A stretch of 64,000 bases of DNA from Macrocystis pyrifera (GCA_031763025.1 JASSKH010000019.1:5662336-5726335); one strand, 5' to 3'. Positions 44,503 through 56,175 are shown, numbered from the stretch's first letter. A program made the numbers and translations. Notes: generated from the letters alone by a model not told the origin.

Positions 44503-46368
44503 ATATTAATATTGAAAGTGTGAGGACACTTGTGTCCTCGTACCCGATACGCTGGCACTTCACTTGCTTTTTTGTTACGCATACATTTGCGAATACGTTT
44601 CGTTTTGGGGTCTTCCTCCGTCTCACTGTGTCACAACACAATCAACATCGATCTATGAATAGGAAAAGGAATCAGGACGGACCCTGGGTGTACTGATGAA
44701 GCTGGGTGGAAACAACGATTCAATGTCAAGGCAAGACACTACTCTTCGTGTTATACCTGCTCTAAATAGGATTCGTTTTTTTTGTCATCTAATCGCACTT
44801 TTGGAGCAGCTTTTTTTTTTAATCCAGTTGATGGGTGAGGTGCAGGGCGGGTACACTATAACCAAGTGAGTATCAACACCTCAGAAACAATAGGCAACAT
44901 ATTCAAGGCCCTACCCCCTCATGCATCTGAGCGCGTCAGCAATACGGGGTTCGATTTCGAGCTTCAGATTTATATTTTTCGATGTAGAAAACGAATGACC
45001 CGCTTATGCAGTCCAAGTATACAAAATCCGACCGGATTTTTTTCGATTTGAGAATTCGATGACCCGCCAAAATCCGACGACTTGGGTCATCAGATTTTCA
45101 AATCGAAAAATGGCATGCTGTCTAAATTCAAGATGCTGCCCACGACAGCAAACAGCAGCAGAACGATCGATGAGTTGGATGGTGACACAGCTGTATAGTG
45201 ACGTTGTTTCGAACCCGACGCGCGGTCGGCGGGCGGCGCGTCCCTCCGTGGCCAGACTACAGTCGGTTGGCGCGGGCTCGGGCCTAGAGACCAAGACAAG
45301 CGCACTCGGCGCGCAACTATCCCTGGATACGTACTCGTAGACTACACTGCTGTACAGCAGCAGCAGCAGCAGTCATACACATTATTAAACACAAACTACC
45401 AAGACAGCTTGACTCTAGCGCACGCGCCACGCCTCTTCGCCGCCAGGCCAGAGGCAATCAGTCTTGGCTCGGACGCTTGGGTCCTACGCGCAGGGCAGCG
45501 CATCCAGCGCGTCTCTTCGGCAGACCACAAAAAAAGCAGTTGGTCTTGGCGTTTGCTCGAATCTCAGCACGCGTAAAAATAAATCTGATTTTTTCCGCAT
45601 AGGGCGACTGTTTCGATTTGCCAAGTTCACATCTGAAAATGCGATCGGGTCAAAATTTGAAGCTCAAAAATCGAACCGCGTAAGAAACGGCCTAACACCC
45701 AACCGACAGCGATGAAGGAAAGAAGCACCACCCACCATCACGAGGAAAACGAGATGCTGCTCACCAACAAAGCACACGAGCTAACGACAGTTGACAAATG
45801 TCCTGCTTGCGTGGGTTCCTCGCGACAGCTATTAGTATAAAAAGAACACATGACGCCGCCCACAACTCGATTCGATAACGCCATCGCAAATACACCCGCT
45901 GACGTTTGTTGGGGACAAAAGTTGCGTGGGTTTTGTATGTAGTCGAAAAGGGGCTGGAAGGGTCACACACACCCGCCTGTGACCTTGCGACCGAGTCTGG
46001 TTCGTCGGTCTCCGACTGCACTAACCCGCCGGTGGCCACAGCGGGGAGAAATAATTGACGACAAAACGTGACGACTACACCGACGGCTACCGCGGGCTTT
46101 GGGGGAAAAAATGCAGTTTTTTTTTCTTCGGGGTGTCCGAGTTACAATGGTTGAAAGCAAGGGCTCGTACGGTCCGGGTGGGGGGGGGGGGGGGGGAGGG
46201 GGGCAACATGGTCCTCCTACCCCTATGCCCTGCTGGGTGCTCACGCGGCTCTTACTATAGACGGTTGGCAGTGCCAAAGTTGCCAACCATTGCTCTGGTC
46301 GCCGTGTCGGGGGTCCGACGGGGGTGAACCCTTTCTAGGACCGCACTCCCGTTCTGGTGATGTCTTCC
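44503..46368. other. No gene supported; hairpin at 45038-45112
   Basis: Contains a 75-bp hairpin: TTCGATTTGAGAATTCGATG near 45045 pairs with CATCAGATTTTCAAATCGAA near 45088. Loosely related TCGATTT.GA pieces recur at 44950 and 45610-45670. A G-run lies at 46181-46196. Open frames are short. Confidence 0.4.
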
Positions 46369-46478
46369 ATTACGGAGGACCAATAGTAAACAGCACCTAC
46401 GGTACACACAAAAACCTATATATTTCCCTACTAATGCTAACAATATTTGGTCCCATTTACTATGGCTCCCCCGTAATA
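46369..46478 (-). mobile_element. MITE family A, copy 8 (inverted)
   Basis: Ends ATTACGGAGGACCAATAGTA and TTTACTATGGCTCCCCCGTA; core in reverse orientation (ACACACAAAAACCTATATAT, AACAATATTTGGTCCCA). Confidence 0.75.
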
Positions 46479-48046
46479 GTCACAATTTGAGGTGGCTTTC
46501 CCCAAAACGGAAAAACCGTCCCAAAAGGGTCGGGCGCGCGTCGTGTTAAAATAAAGTATGACACCAGGGTCACACGGGTGATAGGATAAGACTATTCTTA
46601 ATAATAGCGTGTCACACGGGTGTTCGAAGATGGCAAACCCCCTGGGCTGAGGTTCCGATTCGATTTTCTCCATAAACAAGGAAGGGGGGGTGGGGTACAG
46701 CTCAACGCCAATGGCTTGCCTTCGGGAACAACCCGTCGAGAGCTTTCCCCAGGCGCATCGCTTTGTGCTTTTGCACTCTCTCTCTCTTACCGTTCATATC
46801 GAAATATGATTTTACTATCAAACGGAGCGTATATGTCGGGTCAGAGAGGTATACGAATAGGTATGAATAGCAGGGATTGGCAAGCACGTGATTCCAGGTC
46901 TACGAGAAACACCTACAGAAGCGGGGTACCCACTTCAAAAACCATCCGTCGCAAGAAGACTCTTCAAGTAGGTAGTACGATCAATGTCGAGTCAACATCG
47001 GGCCTTGTTTTTTGTCACGAGAAGAAAAAAATTACATGAAAGTAATGTTGAATACGTGTTTTCAGCAGTAAAAAGATCGAGACCACGTCTCGTGACTTTG
47101 CCACTCGGCGGCCTTGAAAAATTGAGTAACTAACCGCCTGCACTTCGAAAACGCCAAACACTGAAACCTCACATTGACCCTCCCGGGAAGGTCGTCCCTT
47201 TCTGGGAAGAGGCCACATACAGCAGAAATTGAGCTTTTTTTCTTCTTTTTCTGTTTTTTTTTTTTTTAATTTATTTTTTTAATCTTCAGGCGGATTGATG
47301 AATATAAAAAAAGCTTAAGGTCACCACACTTCCACGTTCCAATTTCGTGTCGTGTGTCAACTTAACCCGTAGCTCCCGGTGCTACATCAGAGCCGGCTGC
47401 TGTTACCACTGGCGCTTGGGCACGTTGACCCGACCTGAGCGGTTCGTCCCCATAACGGGACCGTATTCCCAAAGGGGTCGAGGGGGTACCCCTACTACTC
47501 CCTCCCCGAAGAGAAAAGCCACCCAAAGGATGGGGTGGACCGTAACTGGACCGAGTGCGGCGGGCAGGCAGCACATCCTACAGTATATTTTCATGTTGGT
47601 GGGTTGAGGGGTTCGCGCATCTCCCACACTGCCCGGCGAGGAGAGGACCGCGGCTATTCTCTCCGTCGCCCCTGTCCCTCTCCGCGATCAGGTCTGGGCG
47701 ACACGCTCACGCGCCCGGAGGCAATATTAGCTCGTTCTGTCTGCTTTTTGCATCGGGAGCGGCGGCTTAAAGTGACACGACACACATTGCTTTGAACGGT
47801 TGCGGAAGTTGTGGTGAGCTCAGGCGGAGTTCTTGCCAAGCCGCCTCATGATTAAAAAAACAAAAATGAAAGCACGTACAAAAAATGTCCGGAATAACTT
47901 GGACGCGAGGAACATACCCGGTACTGCGTAGCGCTGGACATCGAGTCGGAAGTTTCGTATCGGTATCGTACCAACCGAAAAAAAACGCCGTTTTTCTAGA
48001 GGGGAGGGGATGTAACTCTACCCCCCCCCCACTCTCTGCCTGTTGA
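46479..48046. other. No gene supported
   Basis: About 1.6 kb. Frames such as 46620-47039 (plus) lack motifs. A T-rich tract occurs at 47236-47285. Confidence 0.3.
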
Positions 48047-48221
48047 GACTCGCTCAACACCTCACGGCGCTTCGCGCTTGATGCAAGCAATGTCTTCTTG
48101 GTCGGTGAAAACCCGACGCGTTCCGTCCCGGCATTGTAGGGATGCGAAGGTCTATGGTCATACGACTACGGCCATGCATGATAATGAGTACTACCCCCTG
48201 CCCCCCCCCCCCCCCCCCCGC
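48047..48221 (+). repeat. Dispersed 150-bp repeat B, copy 3
   Basis: Same order of landmarks as the copy at 27976-28122, with a 12-bp insertion (GGGATGCGAAGG) after GGCATTGTA and a longer C-run at its end (48198-48219). The insertion is shared with the inverted copy at 2370-2522 (CCTCGCATCCCT), so the 28-kb copy has a deletion. Confidence 0.7.
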
Positions 48222-49483
48222 CGCCTGTTGAAAGTGTCCGAGGCGAATAATACGATGGGAGGCATTCGAAAAAAGAAAAAGGCACGCGCGACGGCAAAAA
48301 ACATCATCTGTACTTCCGTAGTTCCGCCAGGCATATCGTCGTATCGTATACCAGGTCTATATATCGATATCGGAGTTTTCAGCGATTCAATCCGATGAGA
48401 GACAATCATCGGCATGTGTATATAGCGGATATCGTTTTTTTTTTTCAGGCCTGTATCGGATCGGAATCGATTTCGGCTCCGACTCCCAACACTACCCGTC
48501 ACTACGCACTGCTGTAACTACGAACACCCCGTATGTACGTATAACGATCGGCCAAAAAATATAGGAAGTACCCCATCGCCCATCGAAGTATACCACGTGA
48601 AAATAGCGGCCGAATACATGGCGAAAGGTGGAATGTTTCCACTCTAAAGTCTACATAAAAATACCAGCCGCAGGCCTTTGTTGTTGTAGGGGGGAAACGG
48701 AGACTGTCAAAACGCTATCATGCAACTTGTGTCAACTTGTGTCAACTTGTGTCAACAGTCAGGAGGCCAGGGGGGGCTCAATGGTTCCCACCTTCCCAGC
48801 CCCCCATGACCGAACGCGTATAAATACGACCAACGACACGATCCGTCCACGTATGCCCCGAAGGAAAAGCAGCGCATGGTAACGATGACGCTTTTCCGCT
48901 TTCCCGCCGATATAATACCAGCGCGTCGTGGCCCGCTGGTCTGTTCCGATATTGTTGCTGATTGCTGTGGTCTCTTCGACTCACCCGGCAACTAACAATC
49001 CTTGACTCATTGCACACGCCACACTCATGGAAGCGCCGTCGCCGGGAGGTAAGAGGAGGAAAAAAAGTCGACTATTGATAGAGGAGGGGCGGGGGTAGTT
49101 TAGCCGGTGTGATGATGCGGTCGGTCATACCTGGTGCACAGCAGCATGCACATATACGCAAGGGGTGAACACTTTCAGGCCGTTGTCCTACCGGCAAGTA
49201 GTAGTACAGTAGTACAAGGTAATAAAAAAACTACAAAACACAACAACCATCCGCCGTGAGGTCAAGAAATTAATTTCACCCAAAATCATCCCTGCAAGCT
49301 GCGTATTACACCATATATATGTATGATGGTTCGATCGTGCGTGGTACGTACGTGCTCTACATGCCCTCGTGAAGGTTGCATATTTACTCAGATAGTATGG
49401 GATTCGGCCTAGCCGCAAGCGGGAAAAACTTGGTTGAACAAACAAGGCATGAGACAGACGAACATCGGGATATCGAGTAGGTT
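48222..49483. other. No gene seen
   Basis: Contains a short direct repeat of CTTGTGTCAA (three copies near 48726-48757). No coding frame or RNA is supported. Confidence 0.3.
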
Positions 49484-49776
49484 TAGCAATCTGGGAGAAG
49501 GGATCTTTAGGGGTGTTTTTGACGTTAAAATTGCGTAGCGCGGTCTGCGCTTCGGAATCGTCGTCTGCAATTCAGAAATTTCCTGGTTCGATGCAAACGC
49601 GGCGCAGCCGCGTTTATGGCCAGTTTTGGCCCGTTTTGGCTGCGGTTTGGGGTCAGGGTTAGGGTTAGGGTTAGGGTCAGGGGTTGGGTTGGATCTTCGC
49701 CCGTACCTTGATCCCAACAGGGACCAAAATACCTGAACAGCCTACCAACCTAAAGATCCCTTCTCCCAGATTGCTA
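49484..49776. mobile_element. MITE family C with interstitial TTAGGG repeats
   Basis: A 293-bp element with a perfect 28-bp terminal inverted repeat: 49484-49511 begins TAGCAATCTGGGAGAAGG and ends GATCTTTAGG; 49749-49776 is its exact reverse complement. Inside, near 49654-49680, lies GGGTTAGGGTTAGGGTTAGG flanked by AGGGTCAGGG variants, the vertebrate-type telomeric motif that also occurs in algae and oomycetes. There is no coding capacity. No clear target duplication. Confidence 0.75.
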
Positions 49777-50240
49777 GGGGACATATCCCACCCCAAATGA
49801 AAGCCCTTCCACGTACCAGGGTATTAAGAGTAGGGCATTGAAAAAAGCGTTTTTTTACCCCCCCCCCCCCCGCCCCTTTTGCAATTGGACCCTTGTCTCG
49901 GGGGGGGGCAGATCATGTTACTCGGAACTGCGTACAACGAGGTCTGCTTGGGCGGTGATCAATTTACTCTTCCACGACTGCATAACGTATGTATCCCAGC
50001 CGCAATTGCAGGCATAGTTTGACCCCCCTCAGCAAAACGTGGAAGCAGTACTTCAACCCTGTTCGGCCCTCCGGAGGCGAAGAGTGACGTAAAAAGTGAT
50101 ATTATCTGAGCACAAGGCGACTGCGAGATTGGGCGACGACAAAAAAAAAATAGTACCCGAGTGACAACGCAAGGGAAGGGGTCGCTTGGTACGGTCGTAA
50201 TCTCTCTCTACTGTAGATGCACACGCTGCTGGTAAACGGT
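49777..50240. other. No gene seen
   Basis: Two opposed homopolymers, a C-run at 49858-49871 and a G-run at 49900-49908, could pair as a hairpin. Otherwise featureless. Confidence 0.35.
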
Positions 50241-50348
50241 TATTACGGGGGGTATCGTAAATAGGACCTACGGTACAAACAAAAACCTATATATTTACCT
50301 GGTTTTACGAACAATGTTTGGTCCTATTTACTATGGTCCCCCGTAATA
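50241..50348 (-). mobile_element. MITE family A, copy 9 (inverted)
   Basis: Ends TATTACGGGGGGTATCGTAA and TTTACTATGGTCCCCCGTAA-TA; core reversed (AAACAAAAACCTATATATTT, then AACAATGTTTGGTCC). Confidence 0.8.
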
Positions 50349-50853
50349 GCCACAAAGAAAATGCCAGAAAAAAAAGGATAGATATCTTGGGGGTCTCAAA
50401 ACCGGTTAATCAACCCATTCACTATTAATACTACTGAAGAAGGCATCCCACACGAATTTTCCAAATAGTTGATCCCTCCCCCCCCAAAAAAAGAAAAGAA
50501 GTGGATGCAACAGCAGTGGTTTATTCACGAACTCTTTTTACTTGTAGCGCAATGCATCCCGCACGTATTCAAGTAGTTTTTGACCCCCATAGAAGACGTG
50601 GAAGCATTCGCTTAACGCTTTGCTGTACGAATGTACCCCGCACTATGTAGGTCAAGCAGGACGACCCTCGAAAACGACGAAGCAACCCGAAGGGCTTCTA
50701 GCAATCCGACGCGAGTAGCCAAGGAGGCGGAAAGGGCTTAAAAGTCCTTTGTTCGGCGATGAAAAAACGCTAAAGGCACGAGAGTCTGCCGTATGACCCC
50801 ACCTCTGAGATACGACTGGGAGTAATGAGAGGAAACAAAGAGAGCGAAGGTAC
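50349..50853. other. No gene seen
   Basis: Spacer between two MITE copies; A-run and C-run at 50478-50492, nothing else recognisable. Confidence 0.3.
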
Positions 50854-50963
50854 TATTACGGGGGACCATAGTAAACAGGACCAAAATATTGTTGGTAAAA
50901 ATAGGTAAATATATAGGTTTTCGTGTGTACCGTAGGTCCTATTTACTATGTTCCCCCCGTAAC
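50854..50963 (+). mobile_element. MITE family A, copy 10
   Basis: Left TATTACGGGGGACCATAGTA, core CAAAATATTGTTGGTAAAAA, right ATTTACTATGTTCCCCCCGT. The next family member starts 75 bp to the right. Confidence 0.8.
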
Positions 50964-51038
50964 ATTGGTAAAGATGGCGAGGGAAAAAAACAGACGCAGC
51001 GCACGTACCAGGTACTACTTACGAGTACCGTATCACAC

Positions 51039-51763
51039 TATTTACGGGGGACCATAGTAAACAGGACCAAAATATTGTTGGTAAAAATAGGTAAATATAT
51101 AGGTTTTTATGTACACCACAGGTCCTATTAGCTATGCCCCTATTGATAATTATCCTTGCATGTGGCAGAGGCAAGCACTTCAATCGATGTTAACCGACTG
51201 GTAAAGCATGAGCTTCGAGCTCGAAAGAGCTGATGATGAAAGAGATGGCACTCCAAGGCCTTGTCGTTGATTATTGCGGTCTCGCAGAGGAGACAGGTGG
51301 GGAGAGAAGGAGAGTGAACAAGTGGGCGTGCAAACGCTCCTCTTGGCTGTTTCCGATCTTGACGATCTTTAACAGATACATAACAGATACATATACCTAC
51401 TACGATGACGTTCGTCAGGTGATGACACACGCGAATCCGATTACGGCCTATGACAACGTTCGTCAGGTGATGACACACCCGTACCCGATTACGGTCTATG
51501 ACAACGTTCGTCAGGTGGTGACACACCCAAAATCGATCTATTATGGATCCCTTGTACCGTATACTACCAGATATTCCGTGGTATCCAGTGACGACAAAAT
51601 GATAGCTACTGTCAAGTAACATCTCCAATAGACTAGCTATGTCCCGACAGCGAACCGATAGGCTACTGACTACTGTTATTGTTGTTGTGTAGCAACTGAC
51701 TACTGCCAACGCTGCTGTTGGGTAACAACGTAGCTGTCTTTGATAGCCCCCCCGTAATAATAG
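51039..51763 (+). mobile_element. Composite: MITE family A interrupted by a 600-bp insert
   Basis: A family-A element starts normally at 51039 (TTTACGGGGGACCATAGTAA) and proceeds through the core to GGTCCTATTAGCTATGCCCC at 51140, where homology stops. The missing terminal piece, GCCCCCCCGTAATA, reappears at about 51749-51762. I infer an insertion of about 600 bp within the right terminal repeat. The insert carries a 54-bp tandem repeat and a 128-codon frame. Ends of the insert show no clear inverted repeat. Confidence 0.5.
51233..51619 (+). CDS. Repeat-containing ORF inside the composite MITE, unidentified
   Basis: An ATG at 51233 opens 128 codons (MMKEMALQGLVVDYCGLAEE) ending DDKMIATVK before TAA. 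The middle holds three 18-residue repeats from a 54-bp tandem repeat (51402-51540), each DNVRQVMTHPYPIT-like. The minus strand is open across the same DNA (51787-51140, repeat unit RVCHHLTNVVI), so the coding strand is uncertain. No domain is recognised. Confidence 0.3.
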   Translation: MMKEMALQGLVVDYCGLAEETGGERRRVNKWACKRSSWLFPILTIFNRYITDTYTYYDDVRQVMTHANPITAYDNVRQVMTHPYPITVYDNVRQVVTHPKSIYYGSLVPYTTRYSVVSSDDKMIATVK

Positions 51764-53427
51764 GGTGACAAGAAGAAGACAGCACACCCCCTGGGAGAAA
51801 TTTACGAGCCGATTTTCCTCGATTATAGGCTGGGACTTCTATACCCCGTCTAGGGAATGCAACGAAAAGATAAAAAAAAACCCGTTTAAAACGGAAAAAC
51901 GACAAACCGAAAGCAGGGCGGGAGGGGTAGAATTTCTGGACGTGCAAGATACAAAAAAAAGCGTTTTTTTTTTTCTCTTTCTCCCCCTCCAAGAAAGTCA
52001 TGTTCGACTTTGTTATCGTATACCCTCCCCCTGTCTGGAGCTCGATCAAAAAAAAAAAAAAAAAACTGTTTGGGGTTGGAAAAAAACAAAACAAAAAGTG
52101 GGAGTGTTCCGGGTACACACACCCTTCCTTGCTTCTCCCAATAACTGCTTGTGGAGATTAAATGAAAAGTTGCTGTAACTTGGTGAACAATTCCCGTTGC
52201 ACACGGATACAAGCCGCTCCTTCTTGTGAAACACTAAGGGGTAGGTACAGTAGCCCCCCCCCCCCCCGACATAAGGCGTTTTTTTTTTGTAAGGCGGTAT
52301 CCCGACACAAGGCGGTCGAAATCGCTTGGCGACACCGGGGGAATCGCACTCATTACCTGGAATGAAAAAGGTGGCTCCCCTCAATAAGCCGGTCACATTG
52401 CCCTGCCTCACCACCGCAATATTGGAAAACCCCAGCTGATTACCAGCATTCTAACCATTAAGGCGGGCTTCGTCGGGTGCTTCCTCAAGACAAGGAGCGC
52501 TTGCAGTCAGAACCACCTCGGCTGAAATGGGCTACCAGTATATACCCATATCGCAGTTGGCCTCAGCCCATCCAACGACAATGCTGGCCGAAGAAGGTTT
52601 CTTCCACGGACGCATCGACTGGCACGTGCGCTCTTTCCCCGCCGTGAGGAAAAGCCAGCCCGGGAGAAGATTCGTCTGCCTGGGGGGGGGGGGGTGTACT
52701 CGATAGGAGAGTTGTACTCGATCTCATGCATGGCCGTAGTCTGCTTCGGGGGGGGGGGGGGGTGTTGTCTAGCGTGTCCCTGTAGAGATCATACGGTGTA
52801 GCGGAAGCAACCGGAGGTGTGGCCGTGTGCCCTCACGCCGAGTGAGCACAAAGATGGCCTTCTACGATGATGGAAGTTCACCCTATTTTTCTGAGGCTCC
52901 TCACGTGTGAAGCTCCACACCTCACCCCTAAAACTGACTTCACCAAAAAGCAAACCGCCTCCCGACGAGTAATCCCATGACCCAGGAATAAAACTACTTC
53001 ATTTTTTTCAATAATATTGTCATTCCGACGTTTAGGGGTCAAGGAGCCTTGTCATTCAGAAAACCTTTTAGCGGAAATGTGCCGCCTCTAGCGTAGAACG
53101 GGTCCTTCAGGAGTACATTTTTATACAACTGAAACTTCTCGGTTCAAAACCACGCACCGACTTCAGGGATATGGGCTGGCTGACCTAAAAGTCGCTGGCC
53201 AAAAAAGTGTCCGACTCATAGCCACTAGTTGGCTAGATATCACGGCATTTAAAGCGAGCGGTAGTTTCGCAGACTTGTGCGTGTTTTGTGCCCGTCCGAC
53301 TGGCGTCGTTGTGGCCCCACCTGTCTTTCCATTCACAAAACGCTAAAGTCCGTTGGTCGGCTTTCTTGGCTACCCGACCGAACCACCGAGGACTAGGCGT
53401 CGGGTCAATAGTAGTAAATCCACCTAC
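51764..53427. other. No gene supported; includes partial repeat B copy
   Basis: 52686-52760 is a partial inverted copy of repeat B (GGGGTGTACTCGATAGGAGA, CTCATGCATGGCCGTAGTCT) with G-runs at 52682-52693 and 52749-52762. Minus-strand Phe-rich frames at 51886-52414 arise from A-runs (52047-52065). A segment near 52455 read on the minus strand (TAATGGTTAGAATGCTGG) resembles a tRNA D-arm but lacks the rest. Confidence 0.35.
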
Positions 53428-54510
53428 CTACCCGACAGGCCTACCGACTCTCGGTTGTGGACCCGCTATGCAAGCAAGGCACACCCACGGGGGAAAAAAA
53501 TGTAGGTCTTGGCGGGTGTTGCAATGGAAGGGCGGTGTATCACGCATCGCGTCCGTCCAAAAGGCTCTCTTTTTTCGATTCGACGGGCGGGACTACAGTG
53601 AGTGGAGCATCATACCAGAAGAGCAGCAAAACAACGTCACTTCCACGCAACTACCGCCCCGCAGTAACTGCAGGTGCTGTGGTTTGAACCATGTTCCTTG
53701 TTGAAACCATGAAGTCAGTCAGCTGGTTTACCCGGTCACGCAAATATTTACGGTCGGGGGGGGGGGGGGGGGGGAAATGTTATTATCAGAACCAACGAAG
53801 GACCCATATATATATATATATATATCCCTACCAGTCTGACCCAAAATATAGGGACAGTCGGTATATGAAAAAGAAATACAAACGGTGATTACACTTCGAA
53901 GCAGAGGGGTAAGTTTCCTAACCATGTTTGGTTCTGATTCTGGCGACCCCCGGAATATTATAGTTAATAAGTAGCCGTCAAGTCCACGCAAGTCGCAGCC
54001 CTGACATTTCTCGGTGGTGCACCCGCTGTACATATGCGAAGATCATCGACGCGCGAAACTAGGAGAGTGTTGGAGTGTCACAACGGACGGGTGGTGCATC
54101 AATAAACCGCGTCCGTCCAAAAGGTTTTCCGTCATGCTCGTTCGTCTCTCTCCGATTCGACGGCTGGAAGTAGAGCAGGTAAAACAGCAGGTGAAACAGA
54201 AAAAACAACTTCAGCGCCACGCATCTGACCGCCGTAGTGCCTCATGACAGACACACGTTTACGGCCCGAATTGTCTCATTTGTCGACAGATTTCTACGTT
54301 CAGACAGCTAGTCGGCTTACATCGCCACCCACCATATCTAGACGTAAGTTCAGTATTAATATTTGTAAGCCCCCTGACAGGCCTGCCTATTTTCGGTCGT
54401 GGACCCGCTATGCGACAGTAACGTCCGCGCGGGAAATAAGAGAGTGTTGGGGCCATGGGGGATGCGGGAATGGATGGGTGCAGCATTCCCATCGCCAAAC
54501 TCTCGAAATG
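53428..54510. repeat. Three diverged copies of a repeat unit
   Basis: GACAGGCCTACCGACTCTCG / GTTGTGGACCCGCTATGC at about 53432, CGGTGGTGCACCCGCTGTAC at about 54012 and GACAGGCCTGCCTATTTTCG / GTCGTGGACCCGCTATGCG at about 54377 begin related units. The first two share CGCGTCCGTCCAAAAGG further on (53546 and 54107) and GATTCGACGGGCGG or GATTCGACGGCTGG. A G19 run (53756-53774) and a TA microsatellite (53803-53824) lie between the first two. No coding frame is conserved across units. Confidence 0.55.
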
Positions 54511-54511
54511 C

Positions 54512-55807
54512 TCAACGCGTTTGTCCACGTTCTATTCCAGTTGCTAATATTTTAAATAGAGTTTCTTCTACACCAGATTTTACTTCATCAAGTGTATCTA
54601 TTTTTTGTAAAACAAGGTCTAATATTTGTATCCGTGTAACACCTGTTTCACTATATTCATCTGTAGTCAGAGTCGCAATTACATGATGGCAGTCGGACAA
54701 TTGTTCTCGTGTAAGATTTTCAGTGTCCTCTTAGCTCGATTAAAGACATTTATCTGTGCATATTTTAGTCGCCTTTTTCACGATCGTGTCATATGAATCT
54801 TTGCTATTAAATTTCATCAACCTGGAAATATTACCCTTCACAGCAGACGTGACACCGCCGTGGTCATGTGTATTTTGTTTATCAGATCTTCGTCTAACCC
54901 CAACCGTTCGCACTTCCTATATGGGTTCTACCATTTGTCTGTTCTTCTTGTACCCTTGGAATCCTGGTTGAAATGGAAATTATAGGAGATTGTTTGGGAT
55001 TTCTTGTGGGACTAATTTAAGTCACAAAGTTTTCCTTCTATTCTCAAATAAGTCACCTGGTGCATTCTGAATAACTGTATTAGCAGCAGCTATTACACTA
55101 TTTGCGTAACTAGTGTCAATCTTAGAACCTGCCCTGTCAACTTTTGAAACTGGGTTGCGCCTTAGATCTATCATTTTAGAGAAAGACTACTGTATGGAAA
55201 CAGTAGGATCAGGACTCTTTGCCCCTACTTTACAAAGACGCAATGCAGTAGAATCATCTGGTAAAAGATTCGTTCGTTGTAACTATTTTCAATTTTTTTG
55301 TAAAATGTATGATTTGACCTTTTACCAATGGTGTAACTACATTTTTCACAAGCGATATTCTGAGACAAAAATTGATTTCAACTCCGCATTCTCGAAATTA
55401 ACGTCGCTCAGATTATTGCTTAATTTCAGATTTTCTCTTTCAAGGTTATATTTATCTTTTTTTTGTAATCCGTTCACATCTTTTTTTAATCCATCCACAT
55501 CTTTTTTTAGTTGGTTTATTTTTTTTAAACGTTTAAAAAAAAAAAGAAAATAATTTAGACATTTATATTAAAAATATATATTTTCTCTCCCATTATCACC
55601 CTTACAACAAAAAACCTCTTTTTTATCTCTATCTTGTATTCCTGTCTTCTTTTTTTTATAAAATGAATCACTGTGTGTTTTCAGTTCATCCAGTATTTCA
55701 TGATTACCATCAAGAATATAAGATGAAACCAGAATATCATTATCTTTATTTACGTAGATGTTTTCTTTACCTTTTGTCTTCCCACGTGTTGAACATGTGT
55801 TTTCCAT
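54512..55807 (-). pseudogene. AT-rich decayed ORF(s) with coiled coil, virus-like island
   Basis: Minus-strand phases in a strongly AT-rich block. An ATG at 55807 opens 79 codons (MENTCSTRGKTKGKENIYVN, ending GDNGRENIYF). After a shift at an A-run near 55540 a coiled coil follows, with repeated LKKDVDGLKKDVNGLQKKD-type heptads (about 55535-55350). Then come a Cys-containing stretch (CEKCSYTIGKR), a stretch with DTSYANSVIAAANTVIQNAP (about 55120-55050), and 54700-54512 with IQILDLVLQKIDTLDEVKSG. Coding character is clear from composition, the family is not. Several stops and shifts show that it is dead. The codons are A/T-ending, unlike all other ORFs here, which points to an outside origin. 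Confidence 0.5.
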
Positions 55808-55995
55808 ATTTAAATTTAATTAAAATAAATATTAAAATCCAAACCAAAAACAGTTTTTCGTCCTCGAGGTTGGAATTTTTGTAACCGAGACAATCGAAAA
55901 ACGTATAAAGGAGAATGAAGATGAGAACGACGAAGAGGAATCCTGATACAATATTGTATTTACATAGTATATAAACGATGTCGTCCCCACGATAA
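55808..55995. promoter_or_regulatory. Possible divergent intergenic region
   Basis: An AT-rich gap of 188 bp between the leftward ORF that starts at 55807 and the rightward ORF at about 55996. It contains TATTTACATAGTATATAAACG (55958-55978). A shared divergent promoter is inference from layout only. Confidence 0.2.
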
Positions 55996-56175
55996 TTTTT
56001 CTCACAATTGGAGGAATTCCTTCCTAATTATGTTTCACCCGTGAAGTCCTACCTTCACGCAATCATTGTGTTTTCAGTGGTAGGTATTGGGTACCTTGTT
56101 TCTAAAACCGAATTAATAGATTCATTTGAACTGGACATCAACAGTGATGGTTTAGAAAGTGAAACTGAAATATAG
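55996..56175 (+). pseudogene. Small membrane protein fragment, virus-like island
   Basis: The frame is open after a TAA at 55993 and ends at TAG 56173-56175. It reads QLEEFLPNYVSPVKSY, one predicted membrane span (LHAIIVFSVVGIGYLV), then an acidic tail (FELDINSDGLESETEI). There is no ATG in frame upstream of the span, so the start is lost or further left beyond the stop. The next ORF's ATG follows the TAG with no gap, a compact arrangement typical of viral genomes and atypical of host DNA here. Function unknown. Confidence 0.4.

Noticed and set aside
51886..52414. Phe-rich minus-strand ORFs resembling membrane proteins
   Set aside because: Produced by A-runs on the plus strand (52047-52065 and others), not by a conserved protein.
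52385..52475. tRNA gene on the minus strand
   Set aside because: TTAATGGTTAGAATGCTGG resembles a D-arm and GCTG/CAGC could be an anticodon stem, but no T-arm or acceptor stem can be formed and there is no B-box.
53803..53824. TATA-box promoter
   Set aside because: It is a simple TA microsatellite next to a G19 run, with no gene positioned to use it.
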